Positions 1-11,692 are shown, counted from the stretch's first letter. The stretch: 64,000 nt of DNA from Bubalus kerabau (GCF_029407905.1 NC_073628.1:47513501-47577500), one strand, 5' to 3'. Program-made: numbers and translations. Notes: generated from the letters alone by a model not told the origin.

Positions 1-205
1 CAACAGGAATTTGCTCTTTGTCTCTGGAAACTCAAACAGGGGCCCTGTATCAACCTAGAGGGGTGGGGTGGGGAGGGAGATAGGAGGGAGGTTCAAGTGG
101 GAGAGGACATATGTATACCTATGGCTGATTCATGTTGAGGTTTGACAGAACAACAAACTTCTATAGAATAATTATCCTTCAATAAAAAAATAAATTAAAA
201 AATGT
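1..205 (+). mobile_element. Ruminant L1 3' UTR end
   Basis: The G-rich stretch of repeated GGGAGG units, then a 'ggctgattcatgttga' block and an A-rich AATAAA-containing tail, is the diagnostic 3' UTR of ruminant L1. The element is truncated by the window edge or at its 5' side, so no coding part is present. The family call rests on pattern recognition. Confidence 0.75.
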
Positions 206-430
206 AATCAACAAGGAACAACTGAATAGCACAGGGAACTCTACTTAATATTCTGTAGTAACCTTATGGGAAAAGAATCTGAAAAAGAAAGGATACCTGA
301 ATTGTGCAAGGAAATCACTTTCCCATATAGCTAAAACTAATACAGTATTGTAAATCAATGGAACTCCAATATAAAATAAAAATTAAATGAAAAAAATTCT
401 GTAACACAATTTTCCTTCAATTAAAAAATA
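206..430 (+). mobile_element. Older L1 3' end
   Basis: The phrases 'agcacagggaactctact', 'gggaaaagaatctgaaaaag' and a terminal 'gtaaatcaatggaactccaat' mark a second, more diverged artiodactyl L1 3' end, ending in A-rich sequence. It lies directly behind the first L1 tail in the same orientation. Only the UTR survives. A sister copy of the same family is seen at 23665-23765. Confidence 0.7.
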
Positions 431-1045
431 AATTAATTAAAAAAGAAAGTATACTCTAGAGAAAAGGCTGAGGTGTTAACTGCATACCTCAGAAAGATGA
501 AAAGGTTCAGAGTATTCAATCACATAAAGGATCTCACGAGGTTGAGGTTATGTCTCATATATACTCTCAAAGTATAGGGCCTCTAGGAAGCTTAAGGGCA
601 TTTTGCCTCATTAGAGAAGGTGTTACCTAAAAAAAAAAAAAAAAAAAATTTGTGGGTGTAGCATTTGCCTAGTTGAGTGAATCCCAGTGAAATCTAGGGG
701 AGACCTACAAAGATTTTGAGAAATTTGCTTTAGTGCAGAATTGCTAGCTTTCACTGAAAAGGGCTGTAAGGGAACAGAATGAAAATGTCTGAAGTCTCAG
801 AATTCTACTGGAAGCAATCAGGCTGATAAGCGTCTCCAAGACACCTGCTACCTTTCATCAAAAATAAAGTATATGTGACTCAAAGACACACCAAGAGCCC
901 AGACTGTAGAACTCAGAGGTAGGAAGCATTATTCCTAGGCTTTGAAAACTAATCAAGAACTATGGTTGGAGTTTGCCTGGCCAGATGTCAGAAATGTACC
1001 AGTGACTCCATTTTACTTTTCTCCATTTTTGAATGCACAGGAAAA
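431..1045. other. No gene; possible MaLR internal remnant
   Basis: No plausible exon or recent repeat is visible. A 20-nt A run sits at about 629-648. The sequence downstream of it could be degraded internal sequence of the MaLR element whose LTR lies at 1380-1955, but I could not confirm this. Confidence 0.35.
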
Positions 1046-1051
1046 CTGTTC

Positions 1052-1259
1052 ATGCTAAGTTGCTTCAGTCACGTCCGACTCTTCTGTGGCCCCATAGACT
1101 TTAGCCCGCCAGGCCCCTCTGTCCATGGGATTCTCCAGGCAAGAATAAAGGAGTGAATTGCCATGCCCTTCTCCAGGGGATCTTCCCAACCCAGGGATTG
1201 AACTCGGATCTCTTGCATTGCAGGCAGATTCTTTACCATCTGAGCCACCAGGGAAGCCA
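1052..1259 (-). mobile_element. Bov-tA SINE
   Basis: This is a reverse-strand copy. It starts with the complement of the BovA tail ('cagtcacgtccgactc') and ends with the complement of the tRNA-Glu-derived head ('gagccaccagggaagcc'). A short CTGTTC repeat at 1046-1051 and 1266-1271 may be the target duplication. The copy carries a small lesion around 1143-1150. It is non-coding. Confidence 0.9.
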
Positions 1260-1379
1260 CTATACCTGTTCCCCTATTGTATGCTGGGTGCATTTGAGCA
1301 AGATAACTTTTTCTTCAGTTTCAAAGGTCCGTAAGTGGAGAAGAACTGTATTCTAAGAGCTGTACTTAAGAGGTCATTC

Positions 1380-1955
1380 CCAGAAGCCTCGGTAGTACAT
1401 GGACCAGATCCAGATGATGAGATTATTTGGGACCTTTGAGGAAATGCTGTTGGGGTGAGAGACTGTATGAACTTTGAAAGAGGGTAAATGTATTTTGCAA
1501 GTGGGAGGATTGTGAATCACTGTGGCCTGGGTGATAGACTATGGCAGGTAGGTTCTATAATAACCCACAAAGTCTCCTGCCTCAAGAGAAGTTCACATTT
1601 TTGTTTTAGTTCTGAGATGTAGGGGGCCATTTAAAAAGACTGGAAAGAAACATTCAAATGTTAAGAACTTCTCCAGCTGACATCAAATAAAGAAATGAGA
1701 ACTTGAGATTATGGTCATATGGGGCTGAATGTTATCATTCACCTGAAAGAGCTGTAAATGGGTTTTCTTCAAAGAGCTCCATATGAGAATCCATGGTGAT
1801 CAACACCTTCTTTTCGAATTTGTGGGATCCAGAGAGGAGAAACTAGCTGATCCATCAGACTTTTGACCTACACAGAGGTGATAAATTTGTGCTTTTTAAG
1901 CCACTAAATTTGTGATAATTTTTTATGGCAGCAGTAGAAAACCAAAACAGCAGTA
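1380..1955 (+). mobile_element. MaLR (MLT1-like) LTR with internal tail
   Basis: The end 'gataaatttgtgctttttaagccactaa' region followed by 'ttgtgataa' and a poly-purine terminus is the hallmark 3' end of mammalian MaLR/MLT1 LTRs. The sequence before about 1520 ('gatgagattatttgggac', 'atgaactttgaaaga') matches the 3' end of MaLR internal sequence. It is strongly diverged and has no coding capacity, as expected of an insertion from early mammalian history. Confidence 0.65.
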
Positions 1956-2073
1956 TATGTATGAGAAGAAAGAGGAGGGAGGGTTAGTATAAAAGACACA
2001 AATCTTGTTCATAAAATAAGGTGAAATCAATATATAATGAGGTGATAAATCAATAAATGCTACAAACCTTATT

Positions 2074-3536
2074 ATCTCAGTTCAGTTCAGTTCAGCCGCT
2101 CAGTTGTGTCCAACTCTTTGTGACCCCATGGACTGCAGCATGCCAGGCCTCCCTGTCCATCACCAACTCCCGGAGCTTATTCAAACTCATGTACATCAAG
2201 TTGGTGATGCCATCCAGCCATCTCATCCTCTGTCATCCCCTTCTCCTCCTGCCTTCAATCTTTCCCAGCATCAGGGTCTTTTCCAGTGAGTCAGCTCTTT
2301 GCATCAGGTGGCCAAAGTATTGGAGTTTCAGTTTCAGCATCAGTCCTTCCAATGGATATTCAGGATTGATTTCCTTTAGGATGGACTGGTTGGATCTCCT
2401 TGCAGTCCAAGAGACTCTCAAGAGTCTTCTCCAACACCACACCTCAAAAGCATCAATTCTTTGGTGCTCAGCTTTCTTTATGATCCAACTCTCACATCTA
2501 TACATGACTACTGGAAAAACCAATAGCTTTGAGTAGACAGACTTTTGTCGGCAAAGTCACGTCTCTGCTTTTTAATATGCTGTCTAGGTTGGTCATAACT
2601 TTTCTTCCAAGGAGTAAGCGTCTTTTAATTTCATGGCTGCAGTCACCATCTGCAGTGATTTGGAGCCCCAGCAAATAAAGTCTGCCACTGTTTCCACTGT
2701 TTTCCCATCTATTTCCCACGAAGTGATGGGACCAGATGCCATGATCTTCGTTTTCTGAATGTTGAGCTTTAAGCCAACTTTTTCACTCTCCTCTTTCACT
2801 TTCATCAAGAGGCTTTTTAGTTCCTCTTCACTTTCTGTCATAAGGGTGGTGTCATCTGCATATCTGAGGTTATTGATATTTCTCCTGGCAATCTTGATTC
2901 CAGCTTGTGCTTCTTCCAGCCCAGCATTTCTCATGATGTACTCTACATATAAGTTAAATAAGCAGGGTGGCAATATACAGCTTTGACGTACTCCTTTTCC
3001 TATTTGGAACCAGTCTGTGTTCCATGTCCAGTTCTAACTGTTGCTTCCTGACCTGCATATAGGTTTCTCAAGAAGCAGGTCAGGTGGTCTGGTAGTCCCA
3101 TCTCTTTCAGAATTTTCCACAGTTATTGTGATCCACACAGTCAAAGGTTTTGGCATAGTCAATAAAGCAGAAATAGATGTTTTTCTGGAACTTTCTTGTT
3201 TTTCCATGATCCAGCGGATGTTGGCAATTTGATCTCTGGTTCCTCTGCCTTTTCTAAAACCAGCTTGAACATCTGGAAGTTCACGGTTCATGTATTGCTG
3301 AAGCCTGGCTTGGAGAATTTTGAGCATTACTTTACTAGCGTGTGAGATGAGTGCAATTGTTCAGTAGTTTGTGCATTCTTTGGCATTGCCTTTCTTTGGG
3401 ATTAGAATGAAAATTGACCTTTTCCAGTCCTGTGGCCACTGCTGAGTTTTCCAAATTTGCTGGCATATTGAGTGCAGCACTTTCGCTTTATTGAGTCCAT
3501 CTTTGCATGAAATGTTCCCTTGGTATGTCTAACTTT
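2074..3536 (-). mobile_element. BovB LINE, 5'-truncated, internal deletion
   Basis: This is an RTE-clade non-LTR retrotransposon on the minus strand. Its 3' end is at 2074, marked by TTCAG tandem units that are the complement of the BovB GAACT tail. It carries the palm, thumb and C-terminal part of the reverse transcriptase. Near 3486 the sequence jumps from the 'gtgcagcac' segment to one that normally lies about 200 bp further upstream in the element, so there is an internal deletion. CCTTATT at 2067-2073 and 3537-3543 is a candidate 7-bp TSD. Several frameshifts make it inactive. Confidence 0.92.
2593..2973 (-). pseudogene. BovB reverse transcriptase fragment
   Basis: A 126-residue open frame within the BovB copy. 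It contains the start of the palm ('PCLFNLYVEYIM', residues 3-14) and the catalytic YADD box at residues 38-41 (2851-2862, minus strand), followed by the thumb region 'KLNIQKTKIMASGPITSW'. In an active element this domain copies the LINE mRNA at the nicked target. Here it is isolated from the endonuclease and from upstream RT motif A by frame breaks, and it ends in frame-shifted sequence. It is not a host gene. Confidence 0.85.
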
Positions 3537-3543
3537 CCTTATT

Positions 3544-4592
3544 TTGCTTACAAAATATCTCTAATATTTTGCTTACTAATCTATAATTATTACTAGCATG
3601 ATTAATTTGTTGGTATGAACTTTATTTAGATGAGGGAAGATAAAGCCAAAAATGTAAAACAACCTTACTGAGATCACACTAGAGGTAATCTCTTGAAAAA
3701 CAGATACAAACTCAAATTATCTGACTACTATACTAGAGGACTTCATGGTATATCATCTGAAATATTCTTCTGCTCAGAATTTGTATCATTACTACATTGC
3801 ATTTTACTTTTTGCAATGAAATATATTATAAAATACTGAAAATCAGGTCAATTCTTATATTATGGTGGAAGTATTTCTACATATCCTGTGCCATAAATTA
3901 TATAATCAACCCAGCAAAATAGTAACCATTGCAGTCTCTCCTTACATTCTCCAAATACGTCAATCTTGGATCCATTAATAATGGTGATTTTTTTTTTTTA
4001 TAGAAGGCTGTGAATTGGCAAACCATCAAGAGTACTAAAGTCAGACTTTTTTCCTGTTTTTTTTTTTTTTTTAATTTCATTTCCTCATTCTATTTTATGA
4101 AATTGGTTTATGTTATTTGATTTCTCATTAAATTTTATATTTGTAGGTTTATTTTATGATATCTCTGATGTGCCAAGATTCCCTTCCCACAAGTGGTAGT
4201 AAAAAAAAAAATGGATAACTTTGAGGAGATAGCTTATTTGATAACAAAAATTGTGTCTATATGCTTTTCTATTAAGAGCATTATGTTATATTTATTGTTT
4301 TAGGAATAACCTAAGGATTTCTATGTTTGGTATTCTCTTTGGCTCTTTTTAAACCATTCTTTATGTCATGTATGTACCAAAAATACAAGTCGGATTTATA
4401 AATGCTTTTCATTTCAAATTTTTGTGTTTATGACTAGGACTTACATGAGTAAACCATAACTGTAAAACTAGGGTGGAAACTACTTAGATCTCTTGGAACA
4501 TTGTAACTTTTTTTAATAAAACAAGAAAAATAAATTAACCCTCTATTCTTCATAAGGCTGTTGTGAGAGTTAAGTAAGCAAATTGGAAAATG
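3544..4592. other. No gene seen; AT-rich
   Basis: AT-rich unassigned sequence. It contains T runs near 3987-3999 and 4058-4073 and an A run near 4201-4211. Open frames here are short and low-complexity (Lys- or Leu-rich). Confidence 0.5.
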
Positions 4593-4725
4593 TAGGGGCT
4601 TCTCTGGTGGCTCAGTTGGTAAAGTGTCTGCCTGCAATGCAGGAAACATGGGTTCAATCCCTGGGTCAGGAAGATAGCTTGGGTTGCAAAGAGTTGGACA
4701 CAGCTGAGTTACTAACACTTTCAAT
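4593..4725 (+). mobile_element. Bov-tA SINE lacking most of its BovA body
   Basis: The tRNA-Glu-derived head is clear ('ggcttctctggtggctcag', 'ggttcaatccctgggtcagg'). Shortly after 'gaagat' the sequence jumps straight to the tail ('gggttgcaaagagttggacac'), so roughly 90 bp of the BovA body is missing. The result is a head-plus-tail mini-SINE. Confidence 0.85.
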
Positions 4726-5296
4726 TTCATTCTCCACAGAATCCAGAACAAATACACACATATGCCACATACTATTTTGCAGACTTTTATAGATTCCAGG
4801 TTAAGAATTCCTCTTACAAGCAGAAAGACCACATTCTAATATAAAATTTCATCATTCATCATTACATATTTACATTTTATTTATGCAAAGAAAATATAAT
4901 ACAGAAGCTACTAGAAATTAAGATTTAATTTTATATTAATTTTGATTTTATTGTTTACATAGCACTTACATAAATTTTAAAAATAATGTGTCCAAATTTT
5001 ATGTTTTCAGCTATAGATCCTCAAGATACATAAACAGACTCTCTGTTATATCTCAATGCCTCTGCCAAAATGCACTGGACAATGGTGAGCCCCTGAATAA
5101 CTAGGATAGCTCTTTCCAGTTCTCCTGAATTTTTAAAATATGGAGTCATAAACTACAATAGCCCATGGACTACTGTGCTTACCATTACAAAACAAAGCCA
5201 ACATCCTCCATGGGCACTATGTAAAAGAAAGAACCAAGTGAACACTGTAGAATACCTTCACACACGAGCAATGATCACCACCAGGTACACTTAGGT
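4726..5296. other. No gene seen
   Basis: Unassigned AT-rich sequence. I see no repeat signature or exon. A small GTAG tandem at about 5293-5303 abuts the next SINE. Confidence 0.45.
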
Positions 5297-5432
5297 AGGT
5301 AGGTATGTTTAGTTGCGAAGTCCTATCCTACTCTTTGTGACCCCATGGACTGCAGCCCGCTACACTCCTCTGTTCATGGGGTTTCCTAGGTAAGAATACT
5401 GGAGTGGTATTCCCTTCTTCAGTGGATCAAGT
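5297..5432 (-). mobile_element. BovA-type SINE monomer
   Basis: A single reverse BovA unit ('ctttgtgaccccatggactgc', 'aagaatactggagtgg') without a tRNA head. It is more diverged than most BovA copies in the window and is probably a 5'-truncated Bov-tA or BOV-A2. Confidence 0.8.
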
Positions 5433-6330
5433 GGAGAATACGTATTTTTAATTCAATTCTTTAAAGTATGAAGTCCACTGTTCTGTAAACTTGAAACAAC
5501 TAAGCTACCCAATACCTGCTTTCTTTTCTCAGGATGTGAGATAGAGGAAGAAAATTATGAAATTAGTTAAAGATGATACAGAAACATGATTTTCAGTCCC
5601 ATAAGACTAAGAAAGTCATTCTTCCAATTTTTTGCCTGTTGAATTTAGGATAGAATGTGGTTAAAAGGCAGTAAGTATTCAGGGAAATGGAGAAAATAAA
5701 AAGAAAAGTTTAGATATAAAGATCAAACATAAGAAAACTAAATTAACTGGTAATCACAGCACAGTGAAAGATACTGGGAATTGATAAGCCTGTATATTAA
5801 TCTCAGCTCTGATAGAAATAGAAATTTAAGTATTCTAGAATCTTTTGGTTAAAAGTGACAGAAACTCAACTTCACTTAGCTTAAGCCAAAGAGAATGTTT
5901 TCTTTTAGATCACTGATATATTTTGTGTCATTTTAAATCTTTCAACTTTTTTGACATCTACCTTAAGGCTCAAAATATAATTTATTTGGTAAATGCTCAA
6001 AGTGTACCTAAAAGGAAGGTTACTCTTCATTTATTGAGGAAATAATTTTTTTAAATATCAGGTAAGTCAATTTGATTGAAAATGTTGCTCAAGTACTCTA
6101 TATCCCTAGTGATATTCTACTTGTTTTATCATTTTTTTAAAAGAAAGATACTGAAATTTCTGATTGGACTTGCAGATTTTAAAATTCTTCTTCTTATTCA
6201 TATTAATTTTTACTTCATATGTCTTGAAACTTTGTTATATAATTGTGAATTTGTCTACTTTTTCTTGCAGTCTAGTAATTTTTGATCCATGTATTTTAAA
6301 GTGCTGTTTTTTTTGTTTGTTTGTTTGTTT
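5433..6330. other. No gene seen
   Basis: AT-rich sequence without a recognised element. A TTTG tandem repeat lies at about 6309-6331. The Phe/Leu-rich frame at 6076-6285 has no domain and is treated as chance. Confidence 0.45.
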
Positions 6331-7276
6331 TGCTGTATAACAATGTAACAATAGTGGGAAACTTAAATACATCACTTTCAACATTAGACAAGTTATTCAG
6401 ACAGAAAATTAATAAGAAAACATAGAATTTGAATAACACTATAAACCAATAGGACATACCAAATATATGCAGACATTTATTTCAACACCACCAGAAGAAT
6501 ACTTGAGAATTCTTCTCAAGTGCAAACAAACAGAACCTTCTCTGAGATTAATATGTTGGCCAACAAGCTAATTCTAACAAATTCAAGATTTACATCATAT
6601 CATATATCTTTTCTTACTGTAAGGATATGAAACTGAAAATTAATGGCAATGAAAAAGAAAATAAAATTACAAATAGATGACAGGTAAACAATACACTTTT
6701 GAACAACCAATGGGTCAAAGAGTAAATTAAAGCAAAAATAATTTTTAGAAAAATGCAAATGGAAGCACAAAATACTGAAACTTAAAAGATGCAGCAAAAG
6801 CATTTCCAAGAAGGAAATTTATGGCAATAAACACCTATACCTACATTAAGAAAAATGAAAAATTTCGAACAACCTAAACTTTACACCTCAAGAATTAGAA
6901 AAAGAAGAATAAAAGAAGCTCAAAGATAGTAGATGGAAGGACATAACAACAAGTTGAAATAAATGAAATGGAGACAAGAAAAGCAATAGGGAAAAAAATT
7001 AGTGGAACTAAGACATGTTTTGAACAGACAAGCAGAATTGATGAACTTTTTAGATTGAACAAGGAAAATAAAGGACTCAAACAAAATTATAAATGAGAGA
7101 AATTAAGCAAACTTGGGGAAAGAACTTCCTGACAATGAATTTAACAATGATTTCTTAGATATAACACTAAAGCACAAGGAACAAAACAGAAAATTCTTTC
7201 ATGATGAAAACACTTAACAAATTAGGAATAAAACGAAACTTCCTAAATATGGTACAGAGTACTTTTGAAAATCTTA

Positions 7277-7495
7277 TGAGTGAGTGAGTGAGTGAGTAAG
7301 TGAAGTCGCTCAGTCATGTCTGACTCTTGGCGACCCGGTGGACTGTAGCCCTCCAGGCTCCTCCGTCCATGGGATTCTCCAGGCAAGAATACTGGAGTGG
7401 GTTGCCATTTCCTTCTCCAGGGGATCTTCCTGACCCAGGGATCGAACCCAGGTCTCCCGCATTGCAGGCAGATGCTTTACCGTCTGAACTGAAGG
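7277..7495 (-). mobile_element. Bov-tA SINE
   Basis: Near-complete reverse Bov-tA inserted in the L1 remnant. Its left edge is a GAGT microsatellite (about 7279-7298) that grew from the SINE tail. The complement of the tRNA head ('gatcgaacccaggtctccc') is well preserved, so the copy is young compared with its host L1. Confidence 0.92.
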
Positions 7496-8724
7496 GTTTA
7501 GAGGCCATCAAATGGACATGACCTATAAAGGAAATTTTGATGGTTTTACATAGAAATGACCTCTAATGGAAGAGAACACAAATGGGAACTACTTGAGATA
7601 CATTTCTATGTAAAATGTAGTTTGTACATAATTCAGCATTTTAAATGAGCACTCTGCAATCGAGACCAAATATCAATCATCTCGAGGTTTCCTACTATGT
7701 ACCAACATCAAATCTACATAGGAACAAATGTTACTCCTGCTTTTCTCTTCTATATCAAATGTTTGAAAATCTTATAGCTAATAATATTCTAAATGGTAAT
7801 GATTTCACCATAAGACCAAGACGAAGACTATGATATCCTCTCACCATTTTATTGAACATTATGTTGAAGATTCTATTCTGGGAAATTAGGTAAGAAAAAG
7901 AAATGAAAAGACATCCTAGGTGAAAAAAAATGTGAATATATTTATTTGAAGATGATGTGATCTTTTTTATAGGAAATCATAAAGAAACTGCTTAAAAAAA
8001 AACTGATAAAAACTATTAGAATTAATGAGTCCAGTAAGGTTTCAGTATATACAGACTCAGTATACAAATGCCACTTTTATTTCTCTCTACTAGCAATGAA
8101 CACTCCAAAACGAAATTTAGAAAACAATTGCATTCACAAAATCTTCAAAGATCATAAAAATTTCAGAAATAAATTTTACAAAAGAAGTGCAAGACTTGTA
8201 CACTGAAAACAACAAAACGTTGTTTAAAGAACTTGAAGATATAAATAAATGTAAAGACATCCTTTGTTCCTGGATTGAAAGACTTAATATTGATAAGTGA
8301 AAATATTCCATCAATTGATCTATAGATTAAATAGAATCCCTATTAACATCCAGTTACCTTTTTCTTTTTTATTTTTGGCATAAATTGTTCAGCTGATCAT
8401 ATAGCAATGCCTTATCACATATTTTAAAAGGAATAACTAAGTTAGAGGACTCACATTTTCTGATTTCACAATTTACTCCAATGCTACAATGATTAAGAAT
8501 GAATAAATACAACATGTTATTAATATATCCATTCAATGATATGTTATTTTGCAATAAAAAGAAATGAACTAATAATACGTGCTACAGAATGGATGAACCT
8601 TGACACCATTATGCTAAGTAAACAAATTCAGTCACAAAATACCACATGTTTTATGATACCTTTCATATGAAGTGGGAAAATATATATAGAAAAAAATTAG
8701 CCCAGTGCCTACCTAGCACTGGGT

Positions 8725-8945
8725 TGGGCTTTCCAGTTGGCTCAGTGGTAAAGAATCCACCTGCCAGTGGAAGAGGTACAGGAGCCATGGGTTCAATCCC
8801 TGTTTCAGGAAGATTCCCTGGAGTAGAAAGTGGAAACCCACTCCAGTATTCTTTTCTGGAAAACCCCATGGAAAGAGGAGCCTGTTGGGCTGCAACAGTT
8901 CATGGTGTTGCAAAGAGTCAGATACAACTGAACACACATGCATGA
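8725..8945 (+). mobile_element. Bov-tA SINE
   Basis: Forward copy with the head 'ggctttccagttggctcag', the B-box-like 'ggttcaatcc', a BovA body and the tail 'gttgcaaagagtcagata'. It interrupts the 3' UTR of the old L1, which resumes with 'ggctgggccagagggctg'. It is moderately diverged. Confidence 0.9.
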
Positions 8946-9229
8946 GGGCTGGGCCAGAGGGCTGAAGGGTGCTAGATGTGGGCTTTGTTTTGGGGTTGAT
9001 AAAAATGTTCTAAACTTAGATTGTGATGATGTATGTACAAGTCTGTAAATATGCTAGATCCATTTAATTATACACTTTAAATGGGTGAATTTTATGGGAT
9101 GTGAATTATATTTCAATAAAGACTTTTTTAAAACCATGGAAAGAAGATGAAACAACACTTTTCAGAGGCAATTTAATGAAAAAAGAAGGCTTGATGAGCC
9201 ATAATAAAAACAGAGTTGGTTTCTTTTCT

Positions 9230-10250
9230 TTTTTTTCTTCCAGTATTTTACCTTCAGTTTTGAAAGATATTCTAGTTTTCATGGGTATTTCCTATTTTGA
9301 ATTTTTTTTTTCTTTCAGAATTTCAGAAGTGACACTGCTCTTTTGGCTTTCAATGTATCTGAAAAGAAGTTTGCTATCATTCTTATCTTTGCTATCCTGC
9401 ATAATTTGCCTTCTCAAACTGTTTTTCAGGCTAAATCAATTTGATTGAATCAATTTGATTAAGAACTGCCTTTAGATTTCTTTATATTTTTTATTATTGG
9501 GTCTCATTGAACTTCTGAGTTTATAGTTTTATCAAGTTTTGAAAAATTTAAGATGCATTTCTTAAAATATTTTTTCTAGCCACTGCTCTTTCCATTTGTT
9601 CTGGATACAAATTACACTTAACGCTGCTTGAAATTGACCCAAAGTTTACTAGTGTGTTTGTTTTATTCTTCAAACTTTATCCCCTCTATGTTTATTTTAG
9701 GTAATTTCTATTACTATGGCTTTAAATAACTGTTCTTTTCTTCTCAATATTTAGTCTTCTTTTATTTCCATCAATAATAGTTTTCAGTGAAGACATATTT
9801 TTCATCTAAAGAAGCTGGGTTTTGGGTTGTTTTATTTCTTCTGGGTCTCATTTTGTTCAATATTTTATCTACACTCTTGGACATATGGAATAGTTATAAT
9901 TTCTGTTTTAATATTCTTCTTTACAAATATTTTATCTGTCATTTCTTTTAACAATATTTTTATTCATTATGAATTGTATTTCCTACTTTTTTGCATACCT
10001 AGCTATTTTTACTATATTCAATACATTGTGAGTCTTAGCAGTTGAATACTGGACTTTAAAAAAATTGTTTAAATATTCTTCAGCCTTTTAATGGTATATA
10101 ATTAACTTATACGAAAAAAATTTTATCCTGTATAGTTTTGATCTTATGCTTTGTTAAGTAAAACCACATCAACCGTTAGTCTAGAAATAATTTTGCCTAG
10201 TTTTGCACCAATACCCACCCTAGTAGTGATTTATTTCACTCTGGCTATTT
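9230..10250 (-). mobile_element. Probable L1M fragment, T-rich strand
   Basis: The T-rich phrases 'gggtctcattgaacttctgag', 'tcaagttttgaaaaattt' and 'ggatacaaattacactta' resemble the complement of old L1 untranslated sequence. A related tract occurs at 62690-63420. The family call is tentative, and the hydrophobic frames here are artefacts of T-richness. Confidence 0.5.
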
Positions 10251-10269
10251 ATCGTCCTCTGTGAGTTCT

Positions 10270-10492
10270 GGGTGTGTGTATACTCAGTGGGTAATCATGT
10301 CTGACTCTTTGTGACCCCATGGACTGTAGCTCTCCAGGCTCATTGTGCCCATGGGCTTTCCCAGGCAAGAATACTGAAGTGGGTTGCCATTCCTCCTCCA
10401 GAGGATCTTCCCAACCCGGAGATGGAACCCACATCTCTTATGTGTCCTGCATTGGCAGGCAGGTTCTTTGCCACTGTATCACCTGTGAGTTC
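10270..10492 (-). mobile_element. Bov-tA SINE with 11-bp TSD
   Basis: Reverse Bov-tA bounded by CTGTGAGTTCT at 10259-10269 and 10493-10503. The order, complement of BovA then of the tRNA head with 'gcattggcaggcaggttc', is intact, so this is a complete insertion. Confidence 0.93.
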
Positions 10493-11012
10493 TAGGGGAG
10501 TCCAGTTCTGCTCTTCTTGAGTGTTTCTGTTCCTGGTCTGTACGTGCATGAGCTTGATAAGTACTCAGCTGAAGATTTCAGGTGCGCATCGGGGGTCTTC
10601 ATATCTCTTCAGTGTTCTATTTCTGGAGCTGCCTTCTTTCTGAAGAGAGCTGTGGCCTCCTGTTTGTCTTTGTATATTGGATATCATTTTTTTGGTAGCT
10701 TTTGGCTTGTTTTTATTGATGATTATTCAGCAATTAGTTGTGATTTTGGTGTTTCTGTAAGAAGGGAGTGAGCTTGAAACCAAGTGGGGCCCTATAGGGC
10801 TCCCAGGGGTGGGGGCCCTTTGGTCCCCACTTTCTGGTAGGCAGGACTCCAGCCTCCATGACTTTCCCTGAGTTCCAAAAGGTGGGCCAAAACAGTTGCT
10901 AATCAACGGAGGAGCAGCCAAGAAATCACCGGAGTTGAGATTAAAGGGACAGAGAACCTCATCGAGATAAGGAGCCTGACCACCTGAGACAAGATTAAAG
11001 GAGTGCAAGCCC

Positions 11013-11230
11013 TGTTCTCTCTGGTGGCTCAGAGGTAAAGAACCTGCCTGCAGTGTGGGACACCCAGATTGGATCCCTGGGTTGGGAAGATCCCCTGGAG
11101 AAGGGCATGGCAACCCACTCTAGTATTCTTGCCTGGAGAATGCCATGGACAGAGGAGCCTGGCAGGCTACAGTCCATGGGATCACAAAGAGTTGGTCAGG
11201 ACCAAGTGACTAACATTTGACTTTCACTTT
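11013..11230 (+). mobile_element. Bov-tA SINE with TSD
   Basis: Forward Bov-tA in the U3 part of the LTR, bounded by CAAGCCC at 11006-11012 and 11231-11237. The tail has expanded into CTTTCACTTTCA repeats. The body 'gcaacccactctagtattc' is little diverged. Confidence 0.92.
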
Positions 11231-11281
11231 CAAGCCCCACTCATTCACTAATCTGGTGAGCACCCATCTTTGAACAACTGT

Positions 11282-11288
11282 TATAAAA
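11282..11288 (+). promoter_or_regulatory. TATA box of the ERV LTR
   Basis: TATAAAA upstream of an R-like segment, 214 bp before the AATAAA at 11502 once the SINE insertion is counted. This is the normal core promoter position in an LTR. Present-day activity is unknown. Confidence 0.4.
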
Positions 11289-11369
11289 CTCTTCATCAAA
11301 TTCTCTGGGGTTGAGACACAGTTTTTCAAGGCAGGAGCCTGATGTGTCTCCCTTGGCCTGGCAAAGCAA

Positions 11370-11493
11370 TGTGCTAAGTCACTTTGGTCGTGTCCAACTC
11401 TGTGAAACTCCATGAACTGTAACCCGCCAGGCTCCTCTGTCCATGGGATTCTCCAGTGAAGAATACTTAAGTGGGTTGCCATTTCCTCTTCCA
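11370..11493 (-). mobile_element. BovA SINE inserted at the LTR poly(A) signal
   Basis: One reverse BovA unit flanked by GGCAAAGCAA (11360-11369) and GGCAAAGAAA (11494-11503), a TSD with one mismatch. The duplication ends inside the AATAAA motif, so insertion occurred right beside the LTR poly(A) signal and preserved it on the 3' side. Confidence 0.88.
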
Positions 11494-11692
11494 GGCAAAG
11501 AAATAAAGCTATCCATTTCTATTTCACCTAAAACTCTCTATCCAAGATGTGATTTTGCACCTGGGTGCAGAGAGCCTGAGCTTCGCTAACAAGCTCAAGT
11601 CCTTCTGCTCTGGCATCTTCTCAAAGGACCCAGACCTTTTTATTTTAGTATTTTTTTTTAACATTGCAATATAATACTAATATGAAACAAAG

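Larger units (their letters stand above)
6331..9125 (+). mobile_element. Old L1 (L1M) ORF2 to 3' UTR, degraded
   Basis: The order of recognisable L1 landmarks is correct for one element. ORF2 endonuclease-region sequence ('acagaaaattaataag', 'attcttctcaagtgca', 'aatgggtcaaagagtaaatt') lies at about 6400-6750. The 'gcagcaaaagca...ggcaataaacacc' region follows, then RT-side remnants. The 3' UTR lies at about 8560-9120 ('ggatgaaccttgacacc', 'tacactttaaatgggtgaatttt', 'caataaag'). It has large internal losses and no usable frame. Two younger SINEs interrupt it. Confidence 0.75.
10770..11620 (+). mobile_element. ERV LTR remnant (solo), two SINEs inside
   Basis: A plus-strand retroviral LTR with recognisable U3-R-U5 order. 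A TATAAAA box lies at 11282-11288 and is followed by an R-like 'ctcttcatcaaattctctggggtt'-type segment. An AATAAA poly(A) signal lies at 11502-11507, and a U5-like stretch ends near 11600. Two SINEs are inserted: a Bov-tA in U3 and a BovA at the poly(A) signal. The outer ends are not fixed by a TSD. I saw no internal retroviral genes, which fits a solo LTR. The class is uncertain (class I-like). Confidence 0.6.

Noticed and set aside
9101..10045. Hydrophobic frames suggesting membrane proteins (9101-9448, 9827-10045)
   Set aside because: Phe/Ser/Leu richness comes from a T-rich, L1-derived strand; no start context, exon structure or homology features.
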